Positions 24,856 through 32,607 of a stretch of 64,000 nt of DNA are shown piece by piece. Below the pieces are notes generated by a model that saw nothing but the letters and a program-made list of their open reading frames with translations, did no database searches and was not told the DNA's origin. The translations under genes and the position numbers were made by a program. Origin of the DNA: Chersky-840 sp036511675 (GTDB lineage: Bacteria > Actinomycetota > Acidimicrobiia > Acidimicrobiales > UBA8190); the NCBI GenBank assembly GCA_036511675.1, contig DATCBU010000116.1, positions 28,271 through 92,270 on the forward strand. Reading direction: 5' to 3'. Every line of letters starts with the position of its first letter. Position 1 is the first letter of the stretch.

Positions 24856-26490
24856 CTAGGCGGCCCCGGCCTGCTCCACGAGCCGGCGGGCGACCACCTT
24901 GAGCGCCAGGGTCTCGTCGGCGCCCTCGAAGATCGAGAGCACCCGGGCGTCGACGAAGTATCGGCTCACCGGGAATTCCTCGGCGTAGCCCATCCCGCCG
25001 TGGATCTGCATGGCCTCGCGCGTGACCCACTCCGCGGCGCGACACACGTAGGCCTTGAGCATCGACGCCTCGAGCGTCCCTTCGCCTTGCGCCATCAGCC
25101 GGGCCACCTGGTACGAGAACTGCCGTGCCACCTGGATGAGGACCGCCATGCGCGTGAGCTTGACCCGGGTGAGCTGGTAGTCGCCGATCGAGTGGCCGAA
25201 GACGACGCGGTTGGCGGCGTACTCCGAGGCCGCCTCGTAGGCGGCCTGCATCACCCCCACGGCGCGCGCCGCGGTCTGGAGACGGCCGTTCTCGAAGCCG
25301 GCCATCTGGAAGTAGAAACCCCGGCCCACACCGTCTTCGCCACCGACGAGGTTGGCGGCGGGGACGAACCAGTTCTCGAAGGCGATCTCGTAGGAGTGCA
25401 TGCCCCGGTACCCGAGGGTGTCGATGGGCCGGCCCTCCATGCGGCCGGGCGGGTCGCGGCGACCTTCGGGCCCCGGGTCCTGAGTGAAGAGAAAGCCACC
25501 GCCCTCTCCCCGGGCCTTCTCGACGACGAACAGCGACAGGCCCCGATGGGCCCGGGCGCGGTCGGGGTCGGTCCGGGCTAGGAGCATGAGCACGTCGGCC
25601 CGGGCTGCGAAGGTGCACCACGTCTTGACGCCGTTGATCAACCAACCACCGGTGGTCCGCGTGGCGGCGGTGACGATGGCGGCCACGTCGGAGCCGAAGT
25701 CGGGCTCGGTCACCGCCACGGCGTTCATCACCTCTCCAGACGCCAACCTGGGCAGCCAGGTCTGTTTCTGCTCGTCGGTCCCCCCGGCCACCAGGGCGCG
25801 GCTCAGGATCTCGGGCCGTGTGATCAGCGAGCCGCCGGCGCCGAGCGAGCCCCACGACAATTCCTCGGTGGCCACCACCATGCCCAGGTAGTCACTGGCA
25901 CCCCCCGTGGCGAACCCGCCGTACTCCTCGGGGATCGACAGGCCCAGGGCACCCATCTCGGCCAGGCCCGAGATGATCTCCTCGGGGATGTCGGCGTTGG
26001 CCCGGTGGATGTGCTCGGCGCGCGGCCGGATCTGTTCCGACGCGAACCGGTGGAACGTGTCGCGCACCAGCGCGAAGTCCGAGTCGAGATGGCGGTCTCC
26101 CTCCGTCCCGGCCCGCGAGGCGAGATAGGCGGGATTCCTGAACGTGGTGACGAAGGGACGTGGGTCGTCGAGCCAGTCCGGTGTGGTCCCGAAGGTGTCC
26201 TCGCGGCCCACGGTGCGCGCCGCGAGGTCGGCGAGGGCATCGGCGACGAAGATGCAGGCGATATGCGCCTCGTCGGTGCCGGTGGTGCCGTACTCGAGAG
26301 CAGCCTCTGCCGCCCGCACTCCGGCGGCGACGTGGGCGAGGTCGTACGCCATCACCTGGTCTGCGTCGGGGCCGCCCACCGCGGCGAGCTGTCGCGCCGC
26401 CCCCGACACCACCGACGAGGCCACTCCCACCGCCGCCGCGGCCGCCTCGAGGTCCGGCACCGGGGAACCGGTGGCGGGGCTCGGGCTCAT
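24856..26490 (-). CDS. mcd: Acyl-CoA dehydrogenase with N-terminal extension, (2S)-methylsuccinyl-CoA dehydrogenase-like
   Basis: 544 residues, longer than usual ~380-residue acyl-CoA dehydrogenases. An extra alpha-helical region of ~140 residues precedes the flavoprotein, as in methylsuccinyl-CoA dehydrogenase. The dehydrogenase core follows: GLSIPEEYGGF, VAVTEPDFGSDV, INGVKTWCTFAARA, IHGGMGYAEEFPVSRYF and FEGADETLALKVVARR. The catalytic base assignment is not certain from sequence alone. In the ethylmalonyl-CoA pathway this enzyme makes mesaconyl-CoA. The ATG overlaps the stop of the upstream methyltransferase (ATGA). The CoA lyase and MaoC neighbours support the assignment; crotonyl-CoA carboxylase/reductase and mutase are not in the window. 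Confidence 0.82.
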   Translation of the reverse strand: MSPSPATGSPVPDLEAAAAAVGVASSVVSGAARQLAAVGGPDADQVMAYDLAHVAAGVRAAEAALEYGTTGTDEAHIACIFVADALADLAARTVGREDTFGTTPDWLDDPRPFVTTFRNPAYLASRAGTEGDRHLDSDFALVRDTFHRFASEQIRPRAEHIHRANADIPEEIISGLAEMGALGLSIPEEYGGFATGGASDYLGMVVATEELSWGSLGAGGSLITRPEILSRALVAGGTDEQKQTWLPRLASGEVMNAVAVTEPDFGSDVAAIVTAATRTTGGWLINGVKTWCTFAARADVLMLLARTDPDRARAHRGLSLFVVEKARGEGGGFLFTQDPGPEGRRDPPGRMEGRPIDTLGYRGMHSYEIAFENWFVPAANLVGGEDGVGRGFYFQMAGFENGRLQTAARAVGVMQAAYEAASEYAANRVVFGHSIGDYQLTRVKLTRMAVLIQVARQFSYQVARLMAQGEGTLEASMLKAYVCRAAEWVTREAMQIHGGMGYAEEFPVSRYFVDARVLSIFEGADETLALKVVARRLVEQAGAA

Positions 26491-27146
26491 CGGTCACCTC
26501 CGGGGTGCTCCGGGACGCGGCCGAGCACGGTCACCAGCGGTGGGAGCACGACGGGATCGTCGCCGGGGTCGACCTCGGTCAGCGAGCCCAGGTAGTCGGT
26601 CACGGGTCCGGGGCCCACCCCGGCCGGAGCCTCGGCCCAGGCGTCGACGATGTCGAGGCCCGCGTCCCGCACCAGCGCCGGGAGCAGCGCCCCGATGTCG
26701 GGATGAGGGGCGCTCGGCATGGATAGCGCCACGCCGCCCACTCGACCCGCCGAGGTGATGGGCTCCTGGGCCACCACCCACCCGCCGGGTCGCACCGACT
26801 GGCGCATGCGGCGCAACACCACCGAGGGGTCGACGACGTGCATGAGGAGGAACCGGCAGAAGGCCAGATCGACGGCTTCGGGCAGGAGGAGGTCCTCGCC
26901 GGCCTGGGTCACGGCCAGGACTTGGCTGAAGGCCGCCGCCGCCGACGCCACGTCGTCGCGGGCGCGCGGATCGCTGTCGACGGCGTAGACGCGTCCTTCG
27001 TGCCCCACGATCTCGGCCAGCGCCACCGACACGTCCCCGCCGCCGGCGCCCACGTCGACGCAGCGCCACCCGGGCGCGACGGCGAGGCGCTCGAGTGCGG
27101 TGGCCAGAGGGCGCCGATACACGTCGTCGCGCAGGGCGTTCGGCAC
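26487..27146 (-). CDS. SAM-dependent methyltransferase coupled to mcd
   Basis: A 219-residue class I methyltransferase: WRCVDVGAGGGDVSVALAE (motif I), VYAVDSDPRARDDV, LAFCRFLLMHVVDPSVVLR, and RPGGWVVAQEPITSA. This resembles the UbiE/MenG-like group. GTG 27146 is chosen because TAGCGT (27160-27155) lies eight bases upstream; a longer frame to 27290 runs through the divergent gene and lacks support. Its stop overlaps the dehydrogenase start (ATGA), so the two are co-translated. Substrate unknown; a role linked to the CoA pathway is only inferred from position. Confidence 0.82.
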   Translation of the reverse strand: MPNALRDDVYRRPLATALERLAVAPGWRCVDVGAGGGDVSVALAEIVGHEGRVYAVDSDPRARDDVASAAAAFSQVLAVTQAGEDLLLPEAVDLAFCRFLLMHVVDPSVVLRRMRQSVRPGGWVVAQEPITSAGRVGGVALSMPSAPHPDIGALLPALVRDAGLDIVDAWAEAPAGVGPGPVTDYLGSLTEVDPGDDPVVLPPLVTVLGRVPEHPGGDR

Positions 27147-27154
27147 GGGCCAAG

Positions 27155-27160
27155 ACGCTA
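27155..27160 (-). promoter_or_regulatory. -10 box (TAGCGT), promoter of methyltransferase-mcd operon
   Basis: TAGCGT on the minus strand ends eight bases before GTG 27146, only seven bases from the opposing -10 box at 27168. Confidence 0.4.
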
Positions 27161-27167
27161 CTGGCTG

Positions 27168-27173
27168 TAGCCT
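27168..27173 (+). promoter_or_regulatory. -10 box (TAGCCT), leaderless promoter of DUF6941-MaoC-mutY operon
   Basis: TAGCCT ends seven bases before GTG 27181. Both divergent genes have to be expressed from a 34-base gap. Confidence 0.45.
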
Positions 27174-27180
27174 GCCGAGC

Positions 27181-27609
27181 GTGAAGGTCACGATGCTCTT
27201 GTGTGATGCAGCACAGGTAGCCGACGGGAAGCTCTTCGTCCTGGGTGGCGGCTGGTCCTTGACGGGACCCGACCCCATGCCCTCGGGCATCGCGCTGAAG
27301 ATCGACGTGGGCTGGCACGAGGCCGACCAGGTGCACCACTGGGAGCTCTACCTGGAGGACGCCGACGGCCGTCCGGTCATGGTGGACACCCCCGACGGGA
27401 CCCACCCCGTCGAGGTGCGTGGCGAATTCAACGTCGTGCGCCCCACCACGGTTCCGCTCGGCACGCCCATCGACGTGGCCCTGGCCGTGAACCTGGGCCC
27501 GCTCCCGCTCGAGCCCGGGAACCGCTACACCTGGCGCCTCTCCATCGGCGGCGAGTCCGAGGCGGACTGGGCCCTCGGGTTCACGACGCGTCCGCGGGCG
27601 GTGTCATGA
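27181..27609 (+). CDS. Small conserved actinobacterial protein (DUF6941-like)
   Basis: A 142-residue protein beginning VKVTMLLCDAAQVADGKL with FVLGGGWSLTGPDPMP, a conserved opening of actinobacterial proteins grouped as DUF6941, of unknown function. Predicted all-beta with a Pro-rich loop PLGTPIDVALAV. No membrane segment or cysteine cluster is seen. Directly overlaps the MaoC gene (ATGA), so it is probably translated with it. The GTG lies seven bases after TAGCCT. Its repeated position beside acyl-CoA genes in other actinobacteria is from memory, not tested here. Confidence 0.75.
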   Translation: MKVTMLLCDAAQVADGKLFVLGGGWSLTGPDPMPSGIALKIDVGWHEADQVHHWELYLEDADGRPVMVDTPDGTHPVEVRGEFNVVRPTTVPLGTPIDVALAVNLGPLPLEPGNRYTWRLSIGGESEADWALGFTTRPRAVS

Positions 27610-28118
27610 CCAGCTACGACCGACCCTTCGGACGCTACCTCGAGGATTTCGAGCCGGGTGACGTCTACCGGCACTGGCCAGGGAAGACGGTCACCGAATA
27701 CGACGATCATCTGTTCTGCCTGATCACCATGAACCACCACCCCCTGCACATCAACGAGTGGTTCGCCGAGCACGAGACGGTGCACGGGAAGAACGTGGTC
27801 GTCGGCAACCTCGTCTACTCGCTCGTGCTCGGGATGAGCGTGCCCGACGTGAGTGGCTCGTGTATCGCCAACCTCGAGGTCGAGTCACTCGTGCACCGCA
27901 ACCCGACCTTCCACGGCGACACCATCTATGCCGAGACCCGCGTCATCGACAAGGTGGAATCGTCGTCGAAGCCTGACCGCGGCATCGTGACGGTGGAGTC
28001 GAAAGGCTTCAACCAGCGTGGCCAGGAAGTGTGCTTCTTCCGCCGCAAGCTGATGGTGTGGAAACGCGAGTCCGCACCCGTGCGCCGCCGTCCCTACGGG
28101 GACGACGTCTGGGATTGA
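27606..28118 (+). CDS. MaoC-family hotdog dehydratase, mesaconyl-CoA hydratase-like
   Basis: A 170-residue single-hotdog MaoC protein: GRYLEDFEPGDVYRHWPGKTVTEYD, LITMNHHPLHINEWFAEH with the N/H dyad (D/N-x4-H hydratase motif), and VVGNLVYSLVLGMSVPD. In the ethylmalonyl-CoA pathway a MaoC hydratase converts mesaconyl-CoA to beta-methylmalyl-CoA, which the adjacent CoA lyase would then cleave. The typical dedicated hydratase is longer, so this could be a half-size form. Its ATG overlaps the upstream stop; the MutY gene overlaps its own stop (TTGA). Confidence 0.83.
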   Translation: MTSYDRPFGRYLEDFEPGDVYRHWPGKTVTEYDDHLFCLITMNHHPLHINEWFAEHETVHGKNVVVGNLVYSLVLGMSVPDVSGSCIANLEVESLVHRNPTFHGDTIYAETRVIDKVESSSKPDRGIVTVESKGFNQRGQEVCFFRRKLMVWKRESAPVRRRPYGDDVWD

Positions 28119-28996
28119 CCGCTGCACCCGGCGGGTCGGCCCTGGGCCGCCTGCGCCGCGCCGTGCTCGGTGTCGCCACCGCCGGGCTCCGCCCGTTCCC
28201 GTGGCGCCACACCCGTGATCCCTGGGCCGTGCTCGTGAGCGAGGTGATGCTCCAGCAGACCCAGGCCCAGCGCGTGGTGGCCCCCTATGTCGGCTTCCTG
28301 GCGCGGTTCCCCACCCCTGGAGCGTGTGCCCCGGCCGGTCTGGGCGCCGTGCTCGAAGCGTGGGCGGGCCTGGGCTACAACCGTCGGGCTCGATCCCTGC
28401 ACCAGGCGGCCGGCGTCATCGTGGACCGGCACGGGGGAATCGTCCCCGCTGCACTCGAGGACCTGCGACGGTTGCCGGGCATCGGGGCGTACACCTCGAG
28501 AGCGGTGCGCGTTTTCGCCTTCGAGCGCCATGAGGCCGTGGTGGACGTCAACGTGGCGCGCGTCCTGGCCCGTGCCGTGGCCGGGACACCACTGTCCCCG
28601 GGAGCCGCCCAGTCCCTGGCGGACGAGCTCGTCCCGCCCGGCCGGGCGTGGGAGTGGAACCAGGCGCTCTTGGAGATCGGCGCCGTGCACTGCCGCAGCC
28701 GCACCCCGGCGTGCGACCGGTGCCCGCTGCGGCGCTGTTGTGTCTGGTCCAACGCCGCCACCGCGACGCCTGACCCGGCGCCGGCCTCGTCCCGCCAGAC
28801 CCGATTCGAAGGTTCGGACCGCCAGGGCCGGGGACGCCTGGTCGACGCGTTGCGCTCGGGCCCGGTTCCCCCGGGCGCGCTCCGGGGCGCGTGCGGATGG
28901 CCCCAGGACCCGGCACGGGCCCGGCGCGTAGCGGACGGGCTCGTCGCCGACGGACTGGCGCGCCGTACCCGAGGGAACGTCCTGGTTCTCCCCTGA
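28115..28996 (+). CDS. mutY: A/G-specific adenine glycosylase MutY (without NUDIX domain)
   Basis: A 293-residue helix-hairpin-helix glycosylase: FPWRHTRDPWAVLVSEVMLQQTQ with the catalytic Glu, LPGIGAYTSRAV hairpin, the catalytic aspartate in VVDVNVARVL, and the 4Fe-4S loop C-x6-C-x2-C-x5-C (HCRSRTPACDRCPLRRCC). It removes adenine opposite 8-oxoguanine. The C-terminal NUDIX-like recognition domain of E. coli MutY is absent, as in several actinobacterial MutY proteins, leaving a short winged-helix-like tail. TTG 28115 overlaps the MaoC stop. Its place in an acyl-CoA operon looks like transcriptional read-through. Confidence 0.87.
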   Translation: MTAAPGGSALGRLRRAVLGVATAGLRPFPWRHTRDPWAVLVSEVMLQQTQAQRVVAPYVGFLARFPTPGACAPAGLGAVLEAWAGLGYNRRARSLHQAAGVIVDRHGGIVPAALEDLRRLPGIGAYTSRAVRVFAFERHEAVVDVNVARVLARAVAGTPLSPGAAQSLADELVPPGRAWEWNQALLEIGAVHCRSRTPACDRCPLRRCCVWSNAATATPDPAPASSRQTRFEGSDRQGRGRLVDALRSGPVPPGALRGACGWPQDPARARRVADGLVADGLARRTRGNVLVLP

Positions 28997-29024
28997 CCCC
29001 GGTGGTGTTCGAGAGCTGACGTCC

Positions 29025-29894
29025 TCAGGCGTCGAGAAACCCCAGGACGTGTGACCGGATCGCCTCGGGTTGCTCGAGATGGAGGAAGTGTCCGGCTCCT
29101 TCGACGACGACGTGGTGCGAGCCCTCGGACAACGTCGCACGCACGTCACCGATGGCATCGAGACCCAGGGCCCCGTCGTCGGCACCGTGCAGGTACAGGG
29201 TGGGCTGGCCCGGTGAGGATGCGCACGCCTCTTGCGCCGCGTCGTAGACCGGGCTTTGCGCGGCCGGGTCGAACAAGGCCCGGTAGTACCCGATGGCGGC
29301 GGAGAGGTTGGCGGGGTCGCCGAGCGACTCCTTCACCTTGGACAGGTCCGACGAGGCCTCATAGCCGGGCGACCAGTCCGCCCACAGGCCGTCGAGGAAT
29401 TGGAGACCGTCGGCGCTTACCGCCATCTCGGCGATGGGGGTCTGGAACAAGAAGATGTAGAAGCTGCGCTTCATCTGCGCGTAGGTGAAGAACGACGACG
29501 CCGACGCGGCCAGAGGCGGGACGCTCATGGCCACGATGCGCCGCCACCGGTCGGGATGCAACGTGGCTGCCCCGTAGCTGGCGTAGGCCCCCCAGTCGTG
29601 GCCCACGAGCACGGCTCGGCCGTCGCCGCCCAGGGCGTCGTGCAGCCCCGACGCGTCGACGGCCAGGGCGCCCACCTGGTAGATCCCGTCGCCCGGGATG
29701 GCCGTGGGCGCGTATCCCCGCATCCACGGCGCCACGGCGTGATACCCGGCCTCGGCCAGGGCCGGTACCAGGTGGCGCCAGGTGTGAGCGGTGTCGGGGA
29801 ATCCGTGCAGACACAGCGCCAAGGGCCCCTGGGGCGACCCCGACTCAAGGTAGGAGAACTCGATGCCGTTGACACTTACCGTCCTCTGTTGCAT
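29025..29894 (-). CDS. Alpha/beta hydrolase, epoxide hydrolase-like
   Basis: A 289-residue alpha/beta hydrolase. CLHGFPDTAHTWRHLVPAL holds the oxyanion HGFP, and VLVGHDWGAYASY gives an aspartate nucleophile (HDWG) typical of epoxide hydrolases. The lid region carries tyrosines, and GAGHFLHLEQPEAI the histidine. It probably opens epoxides in the cytosol; a haloalkane dehalogenase is less likely because the Trp pair is not evident. ATG 29894 has TACCCT six bases upstream. Confidence 0.88.
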   Translation of the reverse strand: MQQRTVSVNGIEFSYLESGSPQGPLALCLHGFPDTAHTWRHLVPALAEAGYHAVAPWMRGYAPTAIPGDGIYQVGALAVDASGLHDALGGDGRAVLVGHDWGAYASYGAATLHPDRWRRIVAMSVPPLAASASSFFTYAQMKRSFYIFLFQTPIAEMAVSADGLQFLDGLWADWSPGYEASSDLSKVKESLGDPANLSAAIGYYRALFDPAAQSPVYDAAQEACASSPGQPTLYLHGADDGALGLDAIGDVRATLSEGSHHVVVEGAGHFLHLEQPEAIRSHVLGFLDA

Positions 29895-29900
29895 TGACGC

Positions 29901-29906
29901 AGGGTA
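29901..29906 (-). promoter_or_regulatory. -10 box (TACCCT), leaderless promoter of epoxide hydrolase-like gene
   Basis: TACCCT on the minus strand ends six bases before ATG 29894. Confidence 0.4.
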
Positions 29907-29974
29907 GTGTCGCCTCCAACAGGGCCCTCCTCGGTTCCCGGCTACCCGGTCGCACCGGCCGCCGGGTTCTCCAG

Positions 29975-30865
29975 GTGCTGTCGGAGGGAGAGCGAGGGGG
30001 AGGGGGTCGTCCGCTGCGAGTCACATTCTTCGGCGTGAGGGGTTCTTGCCCGTGCTCGGGCCAGCAGTACATGCGCTACGGCGGCAACACGGCCTGTGTG
30101 GCCGTCGAGATCGGTGACGAGCCGCCCATCGTCCTCGACCTGGGAACCGGCCTGCGTCCCCTCGGCCATGCACTGGAGGAGCGCTACGGCCTCGGGAATC
30201 CCGTCGAGGTCACCGCATTCCTCTCGCACCTGCACTGGGACCACATCATCGGCCTTCCGTTCTGCACGCCCCTGCTGCGCGAAGGGGGGAGGATGGACGT
30301 GTACGGGCCGCCCCAGGACGACGGTCCCCTCCACGACATCATCGACCGGGTGGTCAAGCCGCCGTTCTTCCCGGTGCAGGTGAAAGAGCTCCAGGGCAAG
30401 ATCGAATTCTACGAGGTGACCGACGACGTCGTCGCCGTGGGATCGGCGAAGGTGCTCGTCCGGAAGGTTCCGCATGTGGGGACGACACTCGGATTCCGTA
30501 TCGAGGCCGGCGGCCGCGCCCTGGCCTTCGTGAGCGATCACCAGGCTCCCGAGGACCGAGCCGTGGTCGACCCGGCCGTGCTCGAACTGTGCGACCGCGC
30601 CGACCTGGTCATCCACGACGCCCAGTACACCGAGGAGGAGTACCGGGCCAAGGCCACCTGGGGACATTCCACGGTCAGCTATGCGACGCACGTGGCGGCC
30701 GAGGCCGGGGCCCGCCGACTGGCGCTGTTCCACCACGATCCCCGGCACACCGACGACGACATCGACCGGATGTTGGCCGAGGCCCAGGCCACCGGCGATG
30801 CCGCCCGTCTCGACGCCGTACTGGCCGCCAGGGAAGGATTGGCGATCGACATCGGCGCCCCCTGA
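29975..30865 (+). CDS. MBL-fold metallohydrolase of the FGVRGS type
   Basis: About 296 residues. FFGVRGSCPCSGQQ, RYGGNTACV, LDLGTGLRPL and the zinc motif LSHLHWDHIIGLPF (H-x-H-x-D-H) with a later HVGTTLGF and VSDHQAP ligands mark the beta-lactamase-like family that includes PhnP/RNase Z-like phosphodiesterases. A nucleotide or phosphodiester substrate is plausible. GTG 29975 is a best guess: an upstream TTG at 29894 overlaps the divergent gene, and no convincing ribosome site separates the options. Confidence 0.82.
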   Translation: MLSEGERGGGGRPLRVTFFGVRGSCPCSGQQYMRYGGNTACVAVEIGDEPPIVLDLGTGLRPLGHALEERYGLGNPVEVTAFLSHLHWDHIIGLPFCTPLLREGGRMDVYGPPQDDGPLHDIIDRVVKPPFFPVQVKELQGKIEFYEVTDDVVAVGSAKVLVRKVPHVGTTLGFRIEAGGRALAFVSDHQAPEDRAVVDPAVLELCDRADLVIHDAQYTEEEYRAKATWGHSTVSYATHVAAEAGARRLALFHHDPRHTDDDIDRMLAEAQATGDAARLDAVLAAREGLAIDIGAP

Positions 30866-30876
30866 CCTCCACGGCC

Positions 30877-30919
30877 ACGGCCGAGTCGAGGACGGCCGAG
30901 TCGAGGACGGCGTGTCGAG
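30877..30919. repeat. Tandem 15-base repeat (ACGGCCGAGTCGAGG), 2.9 copies
   Basis: Two exact copies and one degenerate copy (877-891, 892-906, 907-919) fill most of the short gap before the flavin reductase gene. Confidence 0.85.
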
Positions 30920-30971
30920 CACGACCGGGGCCGGGCGACGATGCCGGCTCCAGGGACGACGAAGGGACGAG

Positions 30972-31517
30972 ATGAGCGAGGGCACGGGCACCGGGTTCGA
31001 AGCCATCGGGGCCGAGGGGGACGGTCTCGACGGCGCCGGTGCACCGACCTTCGATTCCGGCCGCTTTCGCGAGGTCCTGGGCCATTTCGCCACCGGCGTC
31101 ACCGTCGTCACCGCCATGGAGGGCACCGAGCCCGTCGGGTTCACTTGTCAGGCCTTTACGTCGCTCTCCCTCGACCCGCCCATGGTGGCGCTTGCTCCCG
31201 GCAAGAGCTCGACGAGCTGGCCCCGCATCGCCGAGGCGGGCTCGTTCTGCGTGAACATCCTCGCCGACGACCAGGAGGCGCTGGGCCGGGACTTCGCCGT
31301 CTCCGGGGGCGACAAGTTCACCGGGGTGGGATGGCGACCGGCCTCCAAGGGTGCCCCTGTGCTCGACGGCGTCCTGGCCTGGGTGGAGTGCGATCTCGAG
31401 TTGACCCACGACGCCGGCGACCACGAGCTGGTGGTGGGCAGGGTGCGGGACATGGGCGTGCGACGGGGGAGTCCCCTCGTGTACTACCGGGGGGGTTTCG
31501 GGCGCTTCGAGTCCTAG
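30972..31517 (+). CDS. Flavin reductase family protein (HpaC/SsuE-like)
   Basis: A 181-residue protein with the flavin reductase split-barrel signatures: HFATGVTVVTAMEG, FTCQAFTSLSLDPPMVALAPGKSSTSW, FCVNILADDQEAL and the closing VVGRVRDMGVRRGSPLVYYRGGFG. It supplies reduced FMN/FAD to oxygenases. ATG 30972 has GAAGGGA about six bases upstream, which distinguishes it from several longer frames. The ~20 residues before the domain are acidic and variable. Neighbouring oxygenase partner not in the window. Confidence 0.9.
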   Translation: MSEGTGTGFEAIGAEGDGLDGAGAPTFDSGRFREVLGHFATGVTVVTAMEGTEPVGFTCQAFTSLSLDPPMVALAPGKSSTSWPRIAEAGSFCVNILADDQEALGRDFAVSGGDKFTGVGWRPASKGAPVLDGVLAWVECDLELTHDAGDHELVVGRVRDMGVRRGSPLVYYRGGFGRFES

Positions 31518-31566
31518 CGGCCCGGGATTCCCCGGGGCAGCGTCGATGAGACCGGTGGACGGCGAT

Positions 31567-31572
31567 TAGCCT
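31567..31572 (+). promoter_or_regulatory. -10 box (TAGCCT), leaderless promoter of RmlC-like gene
   Basis: TAGCCT ends six bases before ATG 31579. Confidence 0.4.
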
Positions 31573-31578
31573 CGCCGA

Positions 31579-32130
31579 ATGGCCCGCATCACTCCTTCTG
31601 ACACCATCGCCGACGTGGTCGTCGTCGAGGCCGACACCCACGGCGACGAGCGCGGCCGGTTCGTCGAGACCTACCGCCGGTCCTGGTTCCCCCTGGGGCG
31701 AGAGATGGTGCAGGGGAACCGCTCGGAGAAGCAGGCGGGGGCGGTGGTAGGACTGCACTACCACCTTCACCAGGCGGACTACTGGTACGTGCTGCGAGGG
31801 ACGGCCCGGGTCGTGTTGCACGACCTCCGAGTGGGGTCGCCGACTGAAGCCGCCACGCTGACCCTCGACATCGACGGCGAACGCGACAACGGCGTGTTCA
31901 TCCCCCCGGGTGTCGCCCATGGGTTCGCGTCGCTCACCGACATCTTGCTGTGGTACCTGGTCGACAACTACTACAACCCCAACGACGAGCTGGGCGTGGC
32001 CTGGGACGACCCCGAGATCGGCGTCGATTGGGGAATCGACACCCCCGTCCTCTCGCCCCGTGACCAGTCCAACCCCCGCCGGGCGGAGCTCAGCCCGCCG
32101 GTGAGGCCCCACTTCGGTCTTCGCACGTAA
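31579..32130 (+). CDS. dTDP-4-dehydrorhamnose 3,5-epimerase-like (RmlC-type cupin) protein
   Basis: A 183-residue cupin with the RmlC pattern: GDERGRFVETYRRSWF, QGNRSEKQAGAVVGLHYH (catalytic histidine region), VLRGTARVVLHDLR and FIPPGVAHGF. The enzyme would epimerise a nucleotide sugar at C3/C5 for deoxysugar synthesis. No rmlA, rmlB or rmlD is nearby, so the sugar pathway is uncertain; WYVLRGTAR and PPGVAHGFASL agree with a true family member. ATG 31579 lies six bases after a TAGCCT box. Confidence 0.88.
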   Translation: MARITPSDTIADVVVVEADTHGDERGRFVETYRRSWFPLGREMVQGNRSEKQAGAVVGLHYHLHQADYWYVLRGTARVVLHDLRVGSPTEAATLTLDIDGERDNGVFIPPGVAHGFASLTDILLWYLVDNYYNPNDELGVAWDDPEIGVDWGIDTPVLSPRDQSNPRRAELSPPVRPHFGLRT

Positions 32131-32192
32131 ACGGGCGCGCGCGGCGCGCTGACCGGCTGGACTCGGAGGCCCGGAACCGGCACGCTGGCGGC

Positions 32193-32600
32193 GTGGACGA
32201 ATCGCAACAGTGGGTGGAGTTCGGTCGCTGGCTCGCCGAGCAGCGCGAGCAACGTGGTCTGCGCCGTCGTGACGCGGCCCGAAGGGCCAAGGTCCCCGAA
32301 ACGCTGTGGAGGGATCTCGAGACCGGTCGCAAAGAGGCCATCGGCGCCATCCGTCTTCTCCCCAACCCCAGTGCCGATGTCCTCGAACGCGTGGCCGGCG
32401 CACTGGAGGTCCCGATCGAGGACGTGCTCGCCCGGATCGGTCGGCCGACGCGTCCGCGGTCCTCAACCGACGCGGCGGCGTCCAAGACAGAAGACGACGG
32501 GTCGATTCTGGGAGTGAAGCTGCGCCGGCTCTCCAAACGGGATCGGGCCCTGGTGGAACACCTGGTCGACGCCATGCTCGAGCACGAGCACCGCGGCTAG
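32193..32600 (+). CDS. XRE-family helix-turn-helix protein
   Basis: A 135-residue DNA-binding protein: FGRWLAEQREQRGLRRRDAARRAKVPETLWRDLETG contains the XRE helix-turn-helix between residues 12 and 45. A middle region ends in RLSKRDRALVEHLVDAML, a helical segment likely used for dimerisation. The GTG start is at 32193; the gene lies between the RmlC-like and LLM genes and could act on either. Regulatory target unknown. Confidence 0.8.
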   Translation: MDESQQWVEFGRWLAEQREQRGLRRRDAARRAKVPETLWRDLETGRKEAIGAIRLLPNPSADVLERVAGALEVPIEDVLARIGRPTRPRSSTDAAASKTEDDGSILGVKLRRLSKRDRALVEHLVDAMLEHEHRG

Positions 32601-32607
32601 GCGCCCT

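Noticed and set aside
28115..28996. MutY as a truncated pseudogene
   Set aside because: The catalytic and Fe-S residues are intact, and several actinobacterial MutY proteins are this short.
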